The notes below the pieces were generated by a model that saw only the letters and a list, made by a program, of their open reading frames with translations, was not told the origin of the DNA and ran no database searches. A stretch of 64,000 nt of DNA from Janthinobacterium sp. (GTDB taxonomy: Bacteria > Pseudomonadota > Gammaproteobacteria > Burkholderiales > Chitinibacteraceae), in contig JANYCY010000019.1 in assembly GCA_025360045.1 (NCBI GenBank), positions 17,114-81,113 of the forward strand, read 5' to 3'. The translations under genes were made by a program, and so were the position numbers. This document shows, in pieces, positions 1 through 11,137 of this stretch. The first letter of the stretch is position 1. Each line of letters begins with the position of its first letter.

Positions 1-1
1 G

Positions 2-565
2 GCGGGAGTTGCTGCAGCACCTAGTAGCGCAACACCTGCGGCCATTCAATCCGTGATTGCTCAGAATGCAACCGCCATGGTTACACAAGTGAAAACCTTG
101 CTTGCAATGGGGGCGAGCAAAGTGGTGTATGCCAATATGCCTGATCTAGGTGTTACACCTCAATTTGCATCAACACCATTAAAAGGCTTGGCCACTACAC
201 TGTCTGTTGAATATAACAAAGCAGTAGCGGCGGCTTTAGACGCTGAAGTGACTGCGAAACAAGTGGTTATTTTTGATACTTCAGCCTTGGTTGCTAAGGC
301 GATTGCTAGCCCTATAACTTTTGGCTTGGTGAATACAACGAATATGGCATGCAATAACGACACCACGCCATCTGCAACGCCGCTGCCTGGTACAACTGAT
401 CCCACTAAAGTGTCGGCGCTTACATGTACTGGCAAATCTTTGGTTGCCGTGGGTGCAGACACCAATTATCTATTTGCTGATGGTGTTCACCCTAGTATTG
501 CTGCTCATACTATCTTGGGTAAAACGGCCGCAGCAGAAGCAATGGCAAAAGGCTTTGCTAAGTAA
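2..565 (+). CDS. GDSL/SGNH-family esterase or lipase, C-terminal part
   Basis: The reading frame is open from base 2, so this is the last ~187 residues of a gene that begins before the window. The C-terminus carries the SGNH block V signature DGVHPS (about bases 478-496), whose Asp and His complete the Ser-Asp-His triad of GDSL esterases; a helix that usually closes the fold follows. The stretch VVYANMPDLGVTP resembles the block III region. The family hydrolyses short-chain esters or lipids and is often secreted. The nucleophile Ser and any signal peptide lie outside the window, so localisation and substrate cannot be judged. A strong terminator follows directly. Confidence 0.8.
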   Translation, partial: AGVAAAPSSATPAAIQSVIAQNATAMVTQVKTLLAMGASKVVYANMPDLGVTPQFASTPLKGLATTLSVEYNKAVAAALDAEVTAKQVVIFDTSALVAKAIASPITFGLVNTTNMACNNDTTPSATPLPGTTDPTKVSALTCTGKSLVAVGADTNYLFADGVHPSIAAHTILGKTAAAEAMAKGFAK

Positions 566-585
566 AACCAAGCTGTTTGAGTGAT

Positions 586-624
586 AAAACCGCGTTTAGC
601 CTTGAGCTAAACGCGGTTTTTTAT
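586..624 (+). terminator. Rho-independent terminator after the GDSL gene
   Basis: AAACCGCGTTTAGC and its complement GCTAAACGCGGTTT form a perfect long stem with a 5-nt loop, followed by a T run. It ends the esterase transcript and separates it from the pseudouridine synthase gene. Confidence 0.9.
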
Positions 625-658
625 TGGTCCTCGCTTATGTATCCGGTAAAATTCGCCC

Positions 659-1378
659 ATGAGCAAATTAACATTAGATCGCATCCTGCAATCGCAGGGC
701 TTTGGTACGCGCAAGGGTTGTCGCGAGATGATTACCGACGGTGAAGTGGCCGTAAACGGTGAAATTGTCAGCAACTTTAAGCTCGCTTTTGAAACTACAG
801 GGCTAGAGCTCACCATCTTTGGTGAAAGCTGGCCCTATCGTGAGCATGTCTATATTGCGCTGAATAAACCGGCCAATTTTGAATGCTCGCGTAAACCTAG
901 CCACCACCCCGGTGTGCTTACCCTTCTGCCAGAGCAATTTAATTGGCGCGAAGTGCAGCCAGTTGGGCGTTTAGATCACGACACCACGGGCCTGCTACTG
1001 ATGTCAGACGACGGCTCGTTTATCCATGCGCAATCCTCCCCTAAGCGCCATGTGCCTAAGGTTTATGTCGCCATTACCGCCGAGCCAGTGAGCGATGAAT
1101 TGGTCGCGCTGTTAATTGCCGGTGTGCAGCTCAATGATGAGCCTGCGCCGCTGGCTGCCGTGCATTGCAAAAAGCTAGGCGAGCATGAGCTGGAAATTGT
1201 GCTGGAGCAGGGCAAATATCATCAGGTAAAACGCATGTTGGCCGCTGCAGGTAATCATTGCGCTGGTTTGCGCCGCTCCGAGATTGGTGGCTTAAAACTG
1301 GCTGAAATGGATTTAGCTGAAGGCGAGTGGTGTTATTTATCAGAGGTGCAAATGGCGCTGTTGGTGCCAGCACAGTAA
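659..1378 (+). CDS. rsuA: RsuA-family rRNA pseudouridine synthase
   Basis: A 239-residue protein with an N-terminal S4 RNA-binding domain (about residues 3-60, LDRILQSQGFGTRKGCREMI) and a pseudouridine synthase domain. The catalytic motif G103-R-L-D106-HDTTGLLL contains the nucleophilic Asp. The KxYHQVKRM segment and a GNH motif near the C-terminus match the RsuA/RluB/E/F branch, and the length is close to E. coli RsuA (231). RsuA isomerises one uridine (U516) of 16S rRNA; that exact target here is inferred from similarity. The gene stands alone after a terminator, and no strong Shine-Dalgarno precedes the ATG. Confidence 0.88.
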   Translation: MSKLTLDRILQSQGFGTRKGCREMITDGEVAVNGEIVSNFKLAFETTGLELTIFGESWPYREHVYIALNKPANFECSRKPSHHPGVLTLLPEQFNWREVQPVGRLDHDTTGLLLMSDDGSFIHAQSSPKRHVPKVYVAITAEPVSDELVALLIAGVQLNDEPAPLAAVHCKKLGEHELEIVLEQGKYHQVKRMLAAAGNHCAGLRRSEIGGLKLAEMDLAEGEWCYLSEVQMALLVPAQ

Positions 1379-1489
1379 AAGATATGGGGGAGGTAGAGAT
1401 GTAATGGCGTAGTCATTTATTTGTTATTAATTTGCCATTAATTTTCATTACTCTGACTACCTTTTTGCTATTTGCCTAAGGGTATCCCC

Positions 1490-3172
1490 ATGAATTTACG
1501 TAATGGCCTGCTTATGGCCAGCATCGCGTTGGCGCTTACTGCATGTAATGACTCTGATGTGGCGGCTCCCGAAGCCGTCGCTGCTCCGGTTGAAGTAAAG
1601 CTGATTGCCATTAACGATTTTCACGGCAATATCGAAGCGGCTGATGGCATTACCCTCACTTCCCCTGATCCTAAAGACCCAAGCAAAACCATTAAAACAG
1701 CGGTGGGTGGTGCTGAATATCTAGCGACTTGGGTTAAAAACCTTAAAGCTAAAAATCCAAATAATGTCGTGGTTTCAGCGGGGGATTTGATCGGTGCTAG
1801 CCCGATGATTTCTGCGCTATACCACGATGAGCCAACGATTGAATCCATGAATGCCTTGGGTTTGGATTTTAATGCGGTAGGTAATCACGAGTTTGATGAT
1901 GGCAGCGCAGAATTACTGCGTATGCAAAATGGCGGCTGCCATGCAGATGCAAGTACAAGTTGCGCTGGTGGCAAGTTTGAAGGTGCTAAATTTAAGTTTC
2001 TAGCTGCCAATGTGCAAGATAGCAAAACCGGTAAAACACTCTTCCCTGCTTACCTAATCAAAGAATTTAACGGCGTCAAAGTCGGCTTTATTGGCATGAC
2101 TTTAAAAGGCACGCCGGGCATTGTTACGCCGTCTGGCATTGTGGGTTTAGATTTTAAAGATGAAGTAGAAACCGCCAATAAGCTGGTGCCTGAGCTGCAA
2201 AAGCTGGGGGTTGAAACCATTGTGGTCTTGCTGCACGAAGGTGGAGTGACGGTTGATAAAAAATACAATGAATGTAATGGGATTTCCGGTCCTATCGTCG
2301 ATATCGTTAACAAGCTAGATAAAGCCATCGATGTGGTGATTTCTGGCCATACCCATCAGCCTTATAATTGCAAAATCAACGATAAGCTAGTGACCAGCGC
2401 CTATCAATATGGCGGCATGGTGACGGATATTGATCTAACGATTGATTCTAAAACCCGCAATGTGACTAAGATGAGCGCCAATAATTTAGCCGTAACGCGA
2501 GATGTGCCAAAAGATGCGGCCCAAACATCGCTGATCGAAAAATTCCTGAAATTAGTTTCACCGCTGAAAGACCGAGTGGCTGGAACGATTGCTGGCGCAC
2601 TGACTAAAACCGCGACAGCCGCCGGCGAGATGTCACTGGGCCGTGTGATTGCCGATGCCCAGCTTGATGCAACGGCAGATAAGAGTAATGGCGCTTCGCA
2701 AATCTCCTTTATGAATCCGGGTGGCGTGCGTGCCGATTTAACACCAGACGCGGCGGGCAAGGTGACTTACGGGCAGCTGTTTACTGTACAACCTTTCGGC
2801 AATACTCTAGTAACGATGACACTGACTGGTGAGCAAATTGATAAAGTGCTGGAGCAGCAATGGAATGGTGCTGCAGTCAAAATCATGCAAGTTTCTGCTG
2901 GCTTTAGTTACACATGGGATAAGAGCAAGCCAGATGGTAGCAAGGTTGATATTGCCAACATTAAGCTTAATGGCGTAGCAATCGACCCGAAAGCGAGCTA
3001 CCGCGTAACAGTGAATAACTTTATGGCAACAGGCGGCGACGGTTATCTGGAGTTTGTAAACGGTAAAAGCGTGCTTGGTGGCCCGCAAGATGTGGATGCC
3101 TTGGAAAACTACCTGAAGAAAAACCCATTGCTTGCTGTGCCAAAAACAGAGCGTATTAGTGTTTTGAACTAA
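1490..3172 (+). CDS. Lipoprotein 5'-nucleotidase / 2',3'-cyclic phosphodiesterase, UshA family
   Basis: The ATG at 1490 was chosen because AAGGG lies 8-10 nt upstream and a lipoprotein signal follows (LALTAC, Cys about residue 21); an in-frame TTG at 1472 is less likely. The protein has 560 residues. The N-terminal metallophosphatase domain shows D43-x-H45, GD, G131-N-H-E134 and G286-H-T-H289, which bind two metal ions. The C-terminal 5'-nucleotidase domain shows N409-P-G-G-V-R and a late GGDGY segment for nucleotide binding. Family members dephosphorylate external nucleotides or sugar-nucleotides so that nucleoside and phosphate can be imported. A nucleoside kinase and a secreted nuclease lie within 6 kb, which fits a nucleic-acid scavenging theme, although they do not form one operon. 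Confidence 0.9.
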   Translation: MNLRNGLLMASIALALTACNDSDVAAPEAVAAPVEVKLIAINDFHGNIEAADGITLTSPDPKDPSKTIKTAVGGAEYLATWVKNLKAKNPNNVVVSAGDLIGASPMISALYHDEPTIESMNALGLDFNAVGNHEFDDGSAELLRMQNGGCHADASTSCAGGKFEGAKFKFLAANVQDSKTGKTLFPAYLIKEFNGVKVGFIGMTLKGTPGIVTPSGIVGLDFKDEVETANKLVPELQKLGVETIVVLLHEGGVTVDKKYNECNGISGPIVDIVNKLDKAIDVVISGHTHQPYNCKINDKLVTSAYQYGGMVTDIDLTIDSKTRNVTKMSANNLAVTRDVPKDAAQTSLIEKFLKLVSPLKDRVAGTIAGALTKTATAAGEMSLGRVIADAQLDATADKSNGASQISFMNPGGVRADLTPDAAGKVTYGQLFTVQPFGNTLVTMTLTGEQIDKVLEQQWNGAAVKIMQVSAGFSYTWDKSKPDGSKVDIANIKLNGVAIDPKASYRVTVNNFMATGGDGYLEFVNGKSVLGGPQDVDALENYLKKNPLLAVPKTERISVLN

Positions 3173-3211
3173 GTTATCAATCACGGCCTTGAGTCGTGAA
3201 GAGCTTGTACT

Positions 3212-3254
3212 AAGCCGCAGTCATTTTCCGCATGAAGGGAAGGTGCTGCGGCTT
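3212..3254 (+). terminator. Stem-loop after the 5'-nucleotidase
   Basis: AAGCCGCAG (3212-3220) pairs with CTGCGGCTT (3246-3254) around a loop with internal complementarity. There is no clean T tract, so it may be an attenuating or mRNA-stabilising hairpin rather than a classical terminator. Confidence 0.45.
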
Positions 3255-3333
3255 GTATATTGTCTTTTACATAAGAAGCCATCAAATTTAGCTCAGTTAG
3301 CTATGCTTAACCCTATACCTTGGGGGTGAGCAA

Positions 3334-3972
3334 ATGAAACATCGATGTCTACAGCGTAGGCAGTTTTTATTGTTGGTCAGCAGCTTACTCGCCACGGTGG
3401 CCATACCAGCATGGGCGGCGGGTTCACAAGGTGAAGTGAAGCTGCTCGAAGGACTGGCGTGGCGAAATAATCAGCCATTAAAAGTAGGTGACCCTATTGC
3501 GGCTGGGGATCATTTGCGCACCGGTGCAGATTCAAAACTGGTGGTGAGGGTAGAGGGCGATGTGTATTTGCTGCGCGCGAATAGTGCTTTGCAGCTAGAG
3601 CAAAAAGGATTGCTGCTGAGCGGATTGCGCTTACTGAGCGGGGCTTTATTGGCGGTATTTTCTAAGGGCCATAAGCAAATTATTACCCCAACGGTAACGG
3701 CGGGGATACGCGGTACAGGGCTGTATGCCGAGGCCAGCGAGCAAAGCACCTACTTTTGCCTCTGCTATGGCGAAGTCGATTTAAGCCCAATGCATCAAGA
3801 GTCAAAACGTTTTCGGGTAAAGGCTAGCCACCATAAAGCGCATACGCTGGATGCGAAAGGCGGCATAGAAAAATCGCCACTTCGTAATCATAGCGATGAC
3901 GAATTGGCGATTTTAGAAGCATTAGCGGGGCGTAAACCTAATCACGCTAGTAGGGCGGGGGAAACCCAATAG
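3334..3972 (+). CDS. FecR-domain periplasmic protein
   Basis: The 212-residue protein starts at an ATG preceded by GGGGGTGAG. The N-terminus has a twin-arginine-like signal (QRRQFLLLVSS... AWA), so export by Tat is possible. Residues ~28-150 form a FecR domain: a G-x-V sequence, the DHLRTGADSKLVVRV core (compare GDxIxTGxxSxV) and TPTVTAGIRGTG (the family's TP-x-a-x-x-x-RGT motif). FecR domains occur in anti-sigma regulators and in stand-alone periplasmic proteins. No sigma factor, TonB receptor or adenylate cyclase is adjacent and no cytoplasmic anti-sigma part is present, so this belongs to the stand-alone type and its partner is unknown. Confidence 0.75.
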   Translation: MKHRCLQRRQFLLLVSSLLATVAIPAWAAGSQGEVKLLEGLAWRNNQPLKVGDPIAAGDHLRTGADSKLVVRVEGDVYLLRANSALQLEQKGLLLSGLRLLSGALLAVFSKGHKQIITPTVTAGIRGTGLYAEASEQSTYFCLCYGEVDLSPMHQESKRFRVKASHHKAHTLDAKGGIEKSPLRNHSDDELAILEALAGRKPNHASRAGETQ

Positions 3973-3977
3973 GCGCT

Positions 3978-4300
3978 GAGCAAATAGTTTTTTTGAGCAG
4001 GCAGCGAAAAAATGTAATGACCACGCTCTCTGCATGGGGCTTAAGTCACCCCTTGAAGCACGCCGAAACGAGGAATAAGCGGCTCGGGGTCTCGGAAAAG
4101 GGGTAGCGAGGCAGCGAGCGAGCAGCCTTTTACGCCGAGCCGATTATCCGCAGTGAGGGGCCTTCGTGCTGGTCGGGGCGGCCTTCTTTGCTTCCTTTCT
4201 TGGCCGTTCAAGAAAGGGAGTCCCTCGCGGGGGATTCCCGCACCGAAATCAACGTGCCGAAGGCACTAAAAAGATCTTTTTGACTTTGCTTATCGCCTAT
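3978..4300 (+). repeat. Interspersed repeat family A, copy 1
   Basis: About 300 bp shared with six other places in the window. Shared blocks run in the order GCAAAxAG...GGGGCTT, CCCTTGAAGCACGCCGAA-CGAGGAA-AAGCGG, CGATT-TCCGCAGTGAGGGGC, TTCGTGCT, a CTTCCTTTCTTG/CAAGAAAGGGAG hairpin, then AACGTGCCGAAGGCACTAAAAAGATC. It fills the gap between the FecR gene and the convergent binding-protein gene. Short ORFs read across it are not credible genes, because they differ in frame between copies. Confidence 0.8.
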
Positions 4301-4303
4301 GAG

Positions 4304-4335
4304 GTGAAACCCGCGAACAATAAAGCGGGTTTCAC
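4304..4335 (-). terminator. Hairpin downstream of the minus-strand binding-protein gene
   Basis: GTGAAACCCGC pairs with GCGGGTTTCAC (11 bp). A second small hairpin, GTGCAC/GTGCAC, follows at about 4347-4364. They sit between convergent transcription units and probably act as transcript ends, although no T run accompanies them. The arm sequence belongs to repeat family C. Confidence 0.4.
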
Positions 4336-4381
4336 TCTTAAGAAGGGTGCACAACAAAGTGCACTCCATCGGCTCTACCGT

Positions 4382-5644
4382 TTACTTTACTAGCCGTGCA
4401 TTCCAGTTTTTTACCGCAGCATCTAGGGCTGCTTTGGCCGATTTACGGCCAGTAATGGCGGCTTGTATTTCGTTTTGCAAAGCGCGCTGCATGGTGGTTT
4501 CATCTGGCAAGATGCCTGGCTCTAGTGTTAGCGTTTTGGCGTTACCAATCGATAGCGCGGCGATAGCGCGTGATTTTTCTACCGGATCAGTGCTCTTCGC
4601 GCCGGACATAAAGTAGCCATCTGTTGTGGCTAGCTTAGTGGATGGGAATGTTGTGCCAGTTTCTTTAGAGAAGGCCAATTGTGCGGCATCGCTGGTAATA
4701 AATTTACCTAGCTTGGCTGCGTCAACAGGAGACTTAGCGCCCTTAGGAATAACATAATCCATCATCCAGCCACCAAAAGCCATTTTGCCTTCGGCAATTG
4801 GGAAGGCGGCGATATCTGTTTTAGCGTAGATGGCTTTGCTATCGGTTTGAGTGCGCTTCAGGGCCTGCGGAGCCGTAGTCATCATGGCAATACGTTGCGT
4901 GTTGTACGCTGCAATTTCTTGCTCGAATTCCATTTTGAAGACGTCTTTTGGCATTGCGCCTGATTGATATAAATCAGCAAACTTTTGCAATAAAGCGACA
5001 TGTTTTGGCGAATTAAATACCGCCTTGCCATTTTCAATAACGGGCAGGCCAGCATAGTAGAACCAGTTAATAAAGCTGCCACCACTTTCTGCGGATAGTT
5101 TTGGGGCAAAAGCAGGTACTTTGGTTTTTTCGCTGATTATTTTTGCTTGAGTCAATAATTCATCAAAGCTTTTTGGTGGTGCTTTAATGCCTGCTTTATC
5201 AAATAGCTCTTTATTATAGGCAATAACCGAAACGGAATTATACGATGGGAAGGCGTAGATCTTGCCTTTATAAGTAACATCATGCAAAGCATTTACTTGG
5301 TATAGGTTTTTGTCCGCTCCCAAATATTCATCAATTGGCAAGATATTACCTTGGCGAGCAAAGTCATGTACCCAAGGTACATTGAAATTAACCAAGGCGG
5401 GTGGATTGCCTGCTGCAATTGCCGCGATAAGCTTAGGCTGAATTTGATCCCAATTCATATCTACCCAAATAGCATCTAAGTTGGGGTTTTGCTGATTAAA
5501 TTGCGATGCCATGCCTTTAAAGTAATCATTAAATTTAGGTGCCATATTCATGGTCCAAAATTCCAATTTCACTTTTTCGGCTGCAAAAGCAGGTGATGCA
5601 CTTAATATACCGGCTACAACCATTGCGCTGGCAGTCTTCTTCAT
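4382..5644 (-). CDS. Carbohydrate-type ABC transporter substrate-binding protein (UgpB/MalE-like), orphan
   Basis: Start at the ATG at 5644: the minus strand has GGAG 9 nt upstream, and MKKTASAMVVAGILSASPAFA is a standard Sec signal peptide. The in-frame TTG at 5659 would place the Shine-Dalgarno inside the gene. The mature protein (420 aa precursor) has the family-1 extracellular solute-binding fold: KLEFWTM...FNDYFKGMASQFNQQNP, then AGNPPALVNFNVPW, YKGKIYAFPSYNSVSVIAYNKELFDKAGI and KMAFGGWMMDYVIPKGAK. Such proteins deliver sugars or glycerol-3-phosphate derivatives to an inner-membrane permease. No permease or ATPase gene is next to it, so it must use components encoded elsewhere or serve a sensory role. 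The sugar specificity cannot be read from the sequence. Confidence 0.85.
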   Translation of the reverse strand: MKKTASAMVVAGILSASPAFAAEKVKLEFWTMNMAPKFNDYFKGMASQFNQQNPNLDAIWVDMNWDQIQPKLIAAIAAGNPPALVNFNVPWVHDFARQGNILPIDEYLGADKNLYQVNALHDVTYKGKIYAFPSYNSVSVIAYNKELFDKAGIKAPPKSFDELLTQAKIISEKTKVPAFAPKLSAESGGSFINWFYYAGLPVIENGKAVFNSPKHVALLQKFADLYQSGAMPKDVFKMEFEQEIAAYNTQRIAMMTTAPQALKRTQTDSKAIYAKTDIAAFPIAEGKMAFGGWMMDYVIPKGAKSPVDAAKLGKFITSDAAQLAFSKETGTTFPSTKLATTDGYFMSGAKSTDPVEKSRAIAALSIGNAKTLTLEPGILPDETTMQRALQNEIQAAITGRKSAKAALDAAVKNWNARLVK

Positions 5645-5906
5645 CTTGGTTTTCTCCAATTTTTTTAGGTCAGTATAGTCTTGACCAATATCTGCATTGT
5701 GAAACTGAGGCGCATATTCATAGTGTGTATAACTTTACAAAATAACCGTAGAAAAATACATTACATAAAACATCAATAGAGTGTAGATGCTTGTCATATT
5801 CCAAATGATTTTTGCTTTAAAGAAATACGGCACTATTTAGCTTAGTTATTATCGAGTAGGCGGGGGTGGTATTTGTGCTGGTCCCAAGACAAAAGTATTT
5901 GGGGAT

Positions 5907-5976
5907 GATGATTTAATCATCGCCTCACTAAGACATAAAATAAGGGCAGATTAATTGATTGCCTTCAACCTATAAT
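5907..5976 (+). promoter_or_regulatory. Candidate operator and -10 element for the nucleoside kinase gene
   Basis: A perfect palindrome GATGATT-T-AATCATC (5907-5921) lies 50 bp upstream of a consensus TATAAT (5971-5976). The -35 region is weak. The -10 would give a leader of about 27 nt to the ATG at 6010. The rest of 5645-6009 is AT-rich with no gene-like ORF and should also hold the divergent promoter of the binding-protein gene. Confidence 0.45.
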
Positions 5977-6009
5977 TGGCAGCTAAACCCTAAGGCGAGG
6001 TATGAAACG

Positions 6010-6954
6010 ATGTCTATTTTGATCTGTGGTTCTATGGCCTACGACACGATTATGGTGTTTCCTGATCGCTTCAAAAATCATATCTTGCCAGAAAAAATTC
6101 ATATGCTTTCGGTGTCGTTTATGGTGCCAGAAATGCGCCGTGAATTTGGCGGCTGCGCGGGTAATATCGCTTATAGCCTGAAAATGCTTGGGGGCGATCC
6201 GCAGATTATGGCCACCGCTGGCTGCGATTTTGCTCCCTATGCAGAGCGCCTCGATGTATTGGGCATTCGCCGTGACAGTATTCAGGAAGTTGAAAACACC
6301 TTTACTGGGCAATGCTTTTTAACCACCGATTTAGATTCAAATCAAATCAATGCATTTCACCCCGGTGCGATGAGTTTTTCACATTTAAACCGTGTAAATG
6401 ATGTGAAAGAGGCGATTGAATTGGCGATTGTCTCCCCAGATGGCAAGCAGGGTATGCAAGAGCATTGCGAGCAGCTGGCAGCGACGGGGATTCCTTTTGT
6501 TTTTGATCCGGGCCAAGGCTTGCCGATGTTTAGCAAAGACGAGCTATTACGCATGATTTCGCAGGCTAGTTTTTTGACGCTGAATGATTACGAGCTGGAA
6601 ATGGTATTGAGTACCACCGGTTTTAGCCTAGAAGCTTTGCAACAAGCCGTGAAGGTACTGATTGTGACGCTGGGTGGCAAAGGTTCTAAAATTTATGAGG
6701 CCGGAGTTTGCCACGATATTCCAGCGGTTGCGGCGGATGAAGTATTAGATCCTACTGGCTGCGGAGATGCTTATCGTGCGGGACTGTTGCATGGCATCAG
6801 CCAAGGCTGGGATTGGCCGACGACAGGGCGGCTGGCTTCATTATTAGGCACCATTAAGATTGCCACGAAAGGCGGGCAGAATCACGCCATCAGTCGTGAA
6901 GCATTGGCAGCGCGTTTTGAAGTGGCGTTTGGCTTTGCTTTGCCTTCGGCTTGA
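6010..6954 (+). CDS. PfkB-family nucleoside kinase (Burkholderia BthNK-like)
   Basis: The ATG at 6010 is preceded by AGGCGAGG at proper spacing; earlier in-frame starts lack this. The 314-residue protein begins LICGSMAYDTIMVFPDRFKNHILPEKIH and has REFGGCAGNIAYSLKMLGG (the GG substrate-lid motif) and D247-PTGCGD253-AYRAG (PfkB signature 2 with the catalytic Asp and anion hole). FDPGQGLP, DYELEMV and the ending RFEVAFGF are, from memory, close to the nucleoside kinase of Burkholderia thailandensis, which phosphorylates several ribonucleosides. The likely role is cytoplasmic salvage of nucleosides to NMPs. Ribokinase-type sugar specificity cannot be excluded. Confidence 0.85.
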   Translation: MSILICGSMAYDTIMVFPDRFKNHILPEKIHMLSVSFMVPEMRREFGGCAGNIAYSLKMLGGDPQIMATAGCDFAPYAERLDVLGIRRDSIQEVENTFTGQCFLTTDLDSNQINAFHPGAMSFSHLNRVNDVKEAIELAIVSPDGKQGMQEHCEQLAATGIPFVFDPGQGLPMFSKDELLRMISQASFLTLNDYELEMVLSTTGFSLEALQQAVKVLIVTLGGKGSKIYEAGVCHDIPAVAADEVLDPTGCGDAYRAGLLHGISQGWDWPTTGRLASLLGTIKIATKGGQNHAISREALAARFEVAFGFALPSA

Positions 6955-7025
6955 GTTGATGTGTGTGTAAGCTAATCTTATCAACTTAACGACTTGTTTC
7001 ATTCTTAGACAAAGAGTGAATCATC

Positions 7026-7085
7026 GTAGGGCGGATGAAACCCACGTGTTTTTCAGCATGGCTCGGCGGGTTTCACCCGCCCTAC
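7026..7085. repeat. Palindromic repeat family C, copy 1
   Basis: GTAGGGCGGATGAAACCC ... GGGTTTCACCCGCCCTAC, an inverted repeat with arms of about 17-20 bp. Near-identical arms recur at 12820-12887, 39464-39577 and, as single arms, beside family A copies. It may also help to end the kinase transcript. The rest of 6955-7273 shows no gene. Confidence 0.75.
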
Positions 7086-7273
7086 GACCAATATTTCGCT
7101 TCAGTTGATAGGATTGGGGTATCGCCCTGCTCATTTTCCCTCACGCGCATTAGCATTATCTACTGTATCAAATCTGTCATTTAACTGACGCCATCCCTTC
7201 ATGTTTTATCTATATGGTCTAGCCCCAGGTTGGAAGATCCGACTAAAACCATATAAATGAAGCAGGGGTTGCA

Positions 7274-10008
<2,735 letters not shown>

Positions 10009-10009
<1 letters not shown>

Positions 10010-10605
10010 TGAAACACACTCTCAAACTGGCCTTAGCCAGCCTTTTACTTACGTGCAGCAGCTTGGCCTCGGCCGCAATCTATCATGTGGATGTAGATAC
10101 TAGCTCGATTAATGGGCAGGGCGGCTTTGTTGGTTTTGGTTTAAATGGCACGGGTGCGCCCTTTGTAAACGCCATCATTAGCCAATTTCTCGGTGCTAGC
10201 TTGGGTGCGCTTGATGCAGACGGCACATTTAATGTATTCGGAGATTTAAGCTCATCGCTCAAGCTAGATAGCCACGATGCGAATCAGCTGACCCAAGGTG
10301 TGGTTTTTGGTAACAAGCTGCAATTTGATGTGGAGTTTACTGCTGATCAAGATTTATCTAACTCCGGCACTAGCTTTGCTTTCTCTGTACTGGATAAAAA
10401 CTTCGCGGCTTTATTGGGCAATGATCCTAGCGGGATTGTTGTTCAAGCCGAATTTACCCCAGGGGCTGCATTAAACTTTTCAAGCAATACGGCTGCGGCA
10501 GCGATTACTCCGGTGCCAGAGCCAGAAACCTACGCCTTAATGGGCTTGGGTTTATTAGGTTTGGCCATGCGCCGCAAGCGTGGTGTATTCGCTAGGGTGA
10601 GTTAA
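10009..10605 (+). CDS. PEP-CTERM sorting-domain protein
   Basis: The 198-residue protein has an N-terminal signal peptide (LALASLLLTCSSLASAA) and a C-terminal tripartite sorting signal: VPEPETYALMGLGLLGLAMRRKR, i.e. a VPEP motif, a hydrophobic helix and a basic tail. PEP-CTERM proteins are processed at the membrane by an exosortase and are linked to exopolysaccharide and biofilm. The middle region (IYHVDVDTSSINGQGGFVGFGLNG...) is an all-beta extracellular domain of the kind annotated as uncharacterised PEP-CTERM families. Its start overlaps the stop of the ExeM-like gene by one base, implying coupled synthesis. No exosortase gene is in the window. Confidence 0.88.
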
Positions 10606-10621
10606 GCCTCGCCCCGATAGG

Positions 10622-10651
10622 AAAGCGACTCCAGCTGGGGTCGCTTTTTTG
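10622..10651 (+). terminator. Terminator of the nuclease / PEP-CTERM operon
   Basis: GCGACTCC-AGCT-GGGGTCGC stem followed by six T residues. Confidence 0.85.
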
Positions 10652-11137
10652 CATTTGGGCGCTTATTTACATGGCTGTTGTAAAAATGAAATTATTATTT
10701 TTACTATGGCGTGTATTTTTGTAAGAAAACTTGTTCCTGCGCAGTATTTACCGCTTAATTTGTACTTGAACTTAAACGCATCGCTTGTTTTATCCTTTCA
10801 ACCAAACTGACAAGGTTTGCTGTAAATGCGGTTCTCGTATTTTTTTGAGCATTTTGTGCTAAATATTTATTAAGTTTGAGCGGATGGTGCAGGTAAAGTG
10901 GCGCATCATGGTAGTGGCTAATACTTTGTAGCTTTGAGCTATGATTTATATCGTTTTTTTATACAAGGAAGGCTGCAAATAGCGCTGTAATGTTTGCAAT
11001 TTTAAATAAGTCAGCCTTGAAAGTGTTGGGGATATCTCTAGTAGGACTTGGCCCTAACGTGAGGTTTACTGATAGACAGCACTTTTAAGACTCTGTATGA
11101 GTTTTCTCTATTAACTTAGTAAGGTGGGGAATCACTA
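10652..11137. other. Long AT-rich leader / intergenic region upstream of dppA
   Basis: About 490 bp with no gene-like ORF on either strand and none of the A-D repeats. It has several T tracts and must contain the dppA promoter, but I see no promoter pair good enough to call. It is unusually long for this compact window and may hold a regulated leader. Confidence 0.5.
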
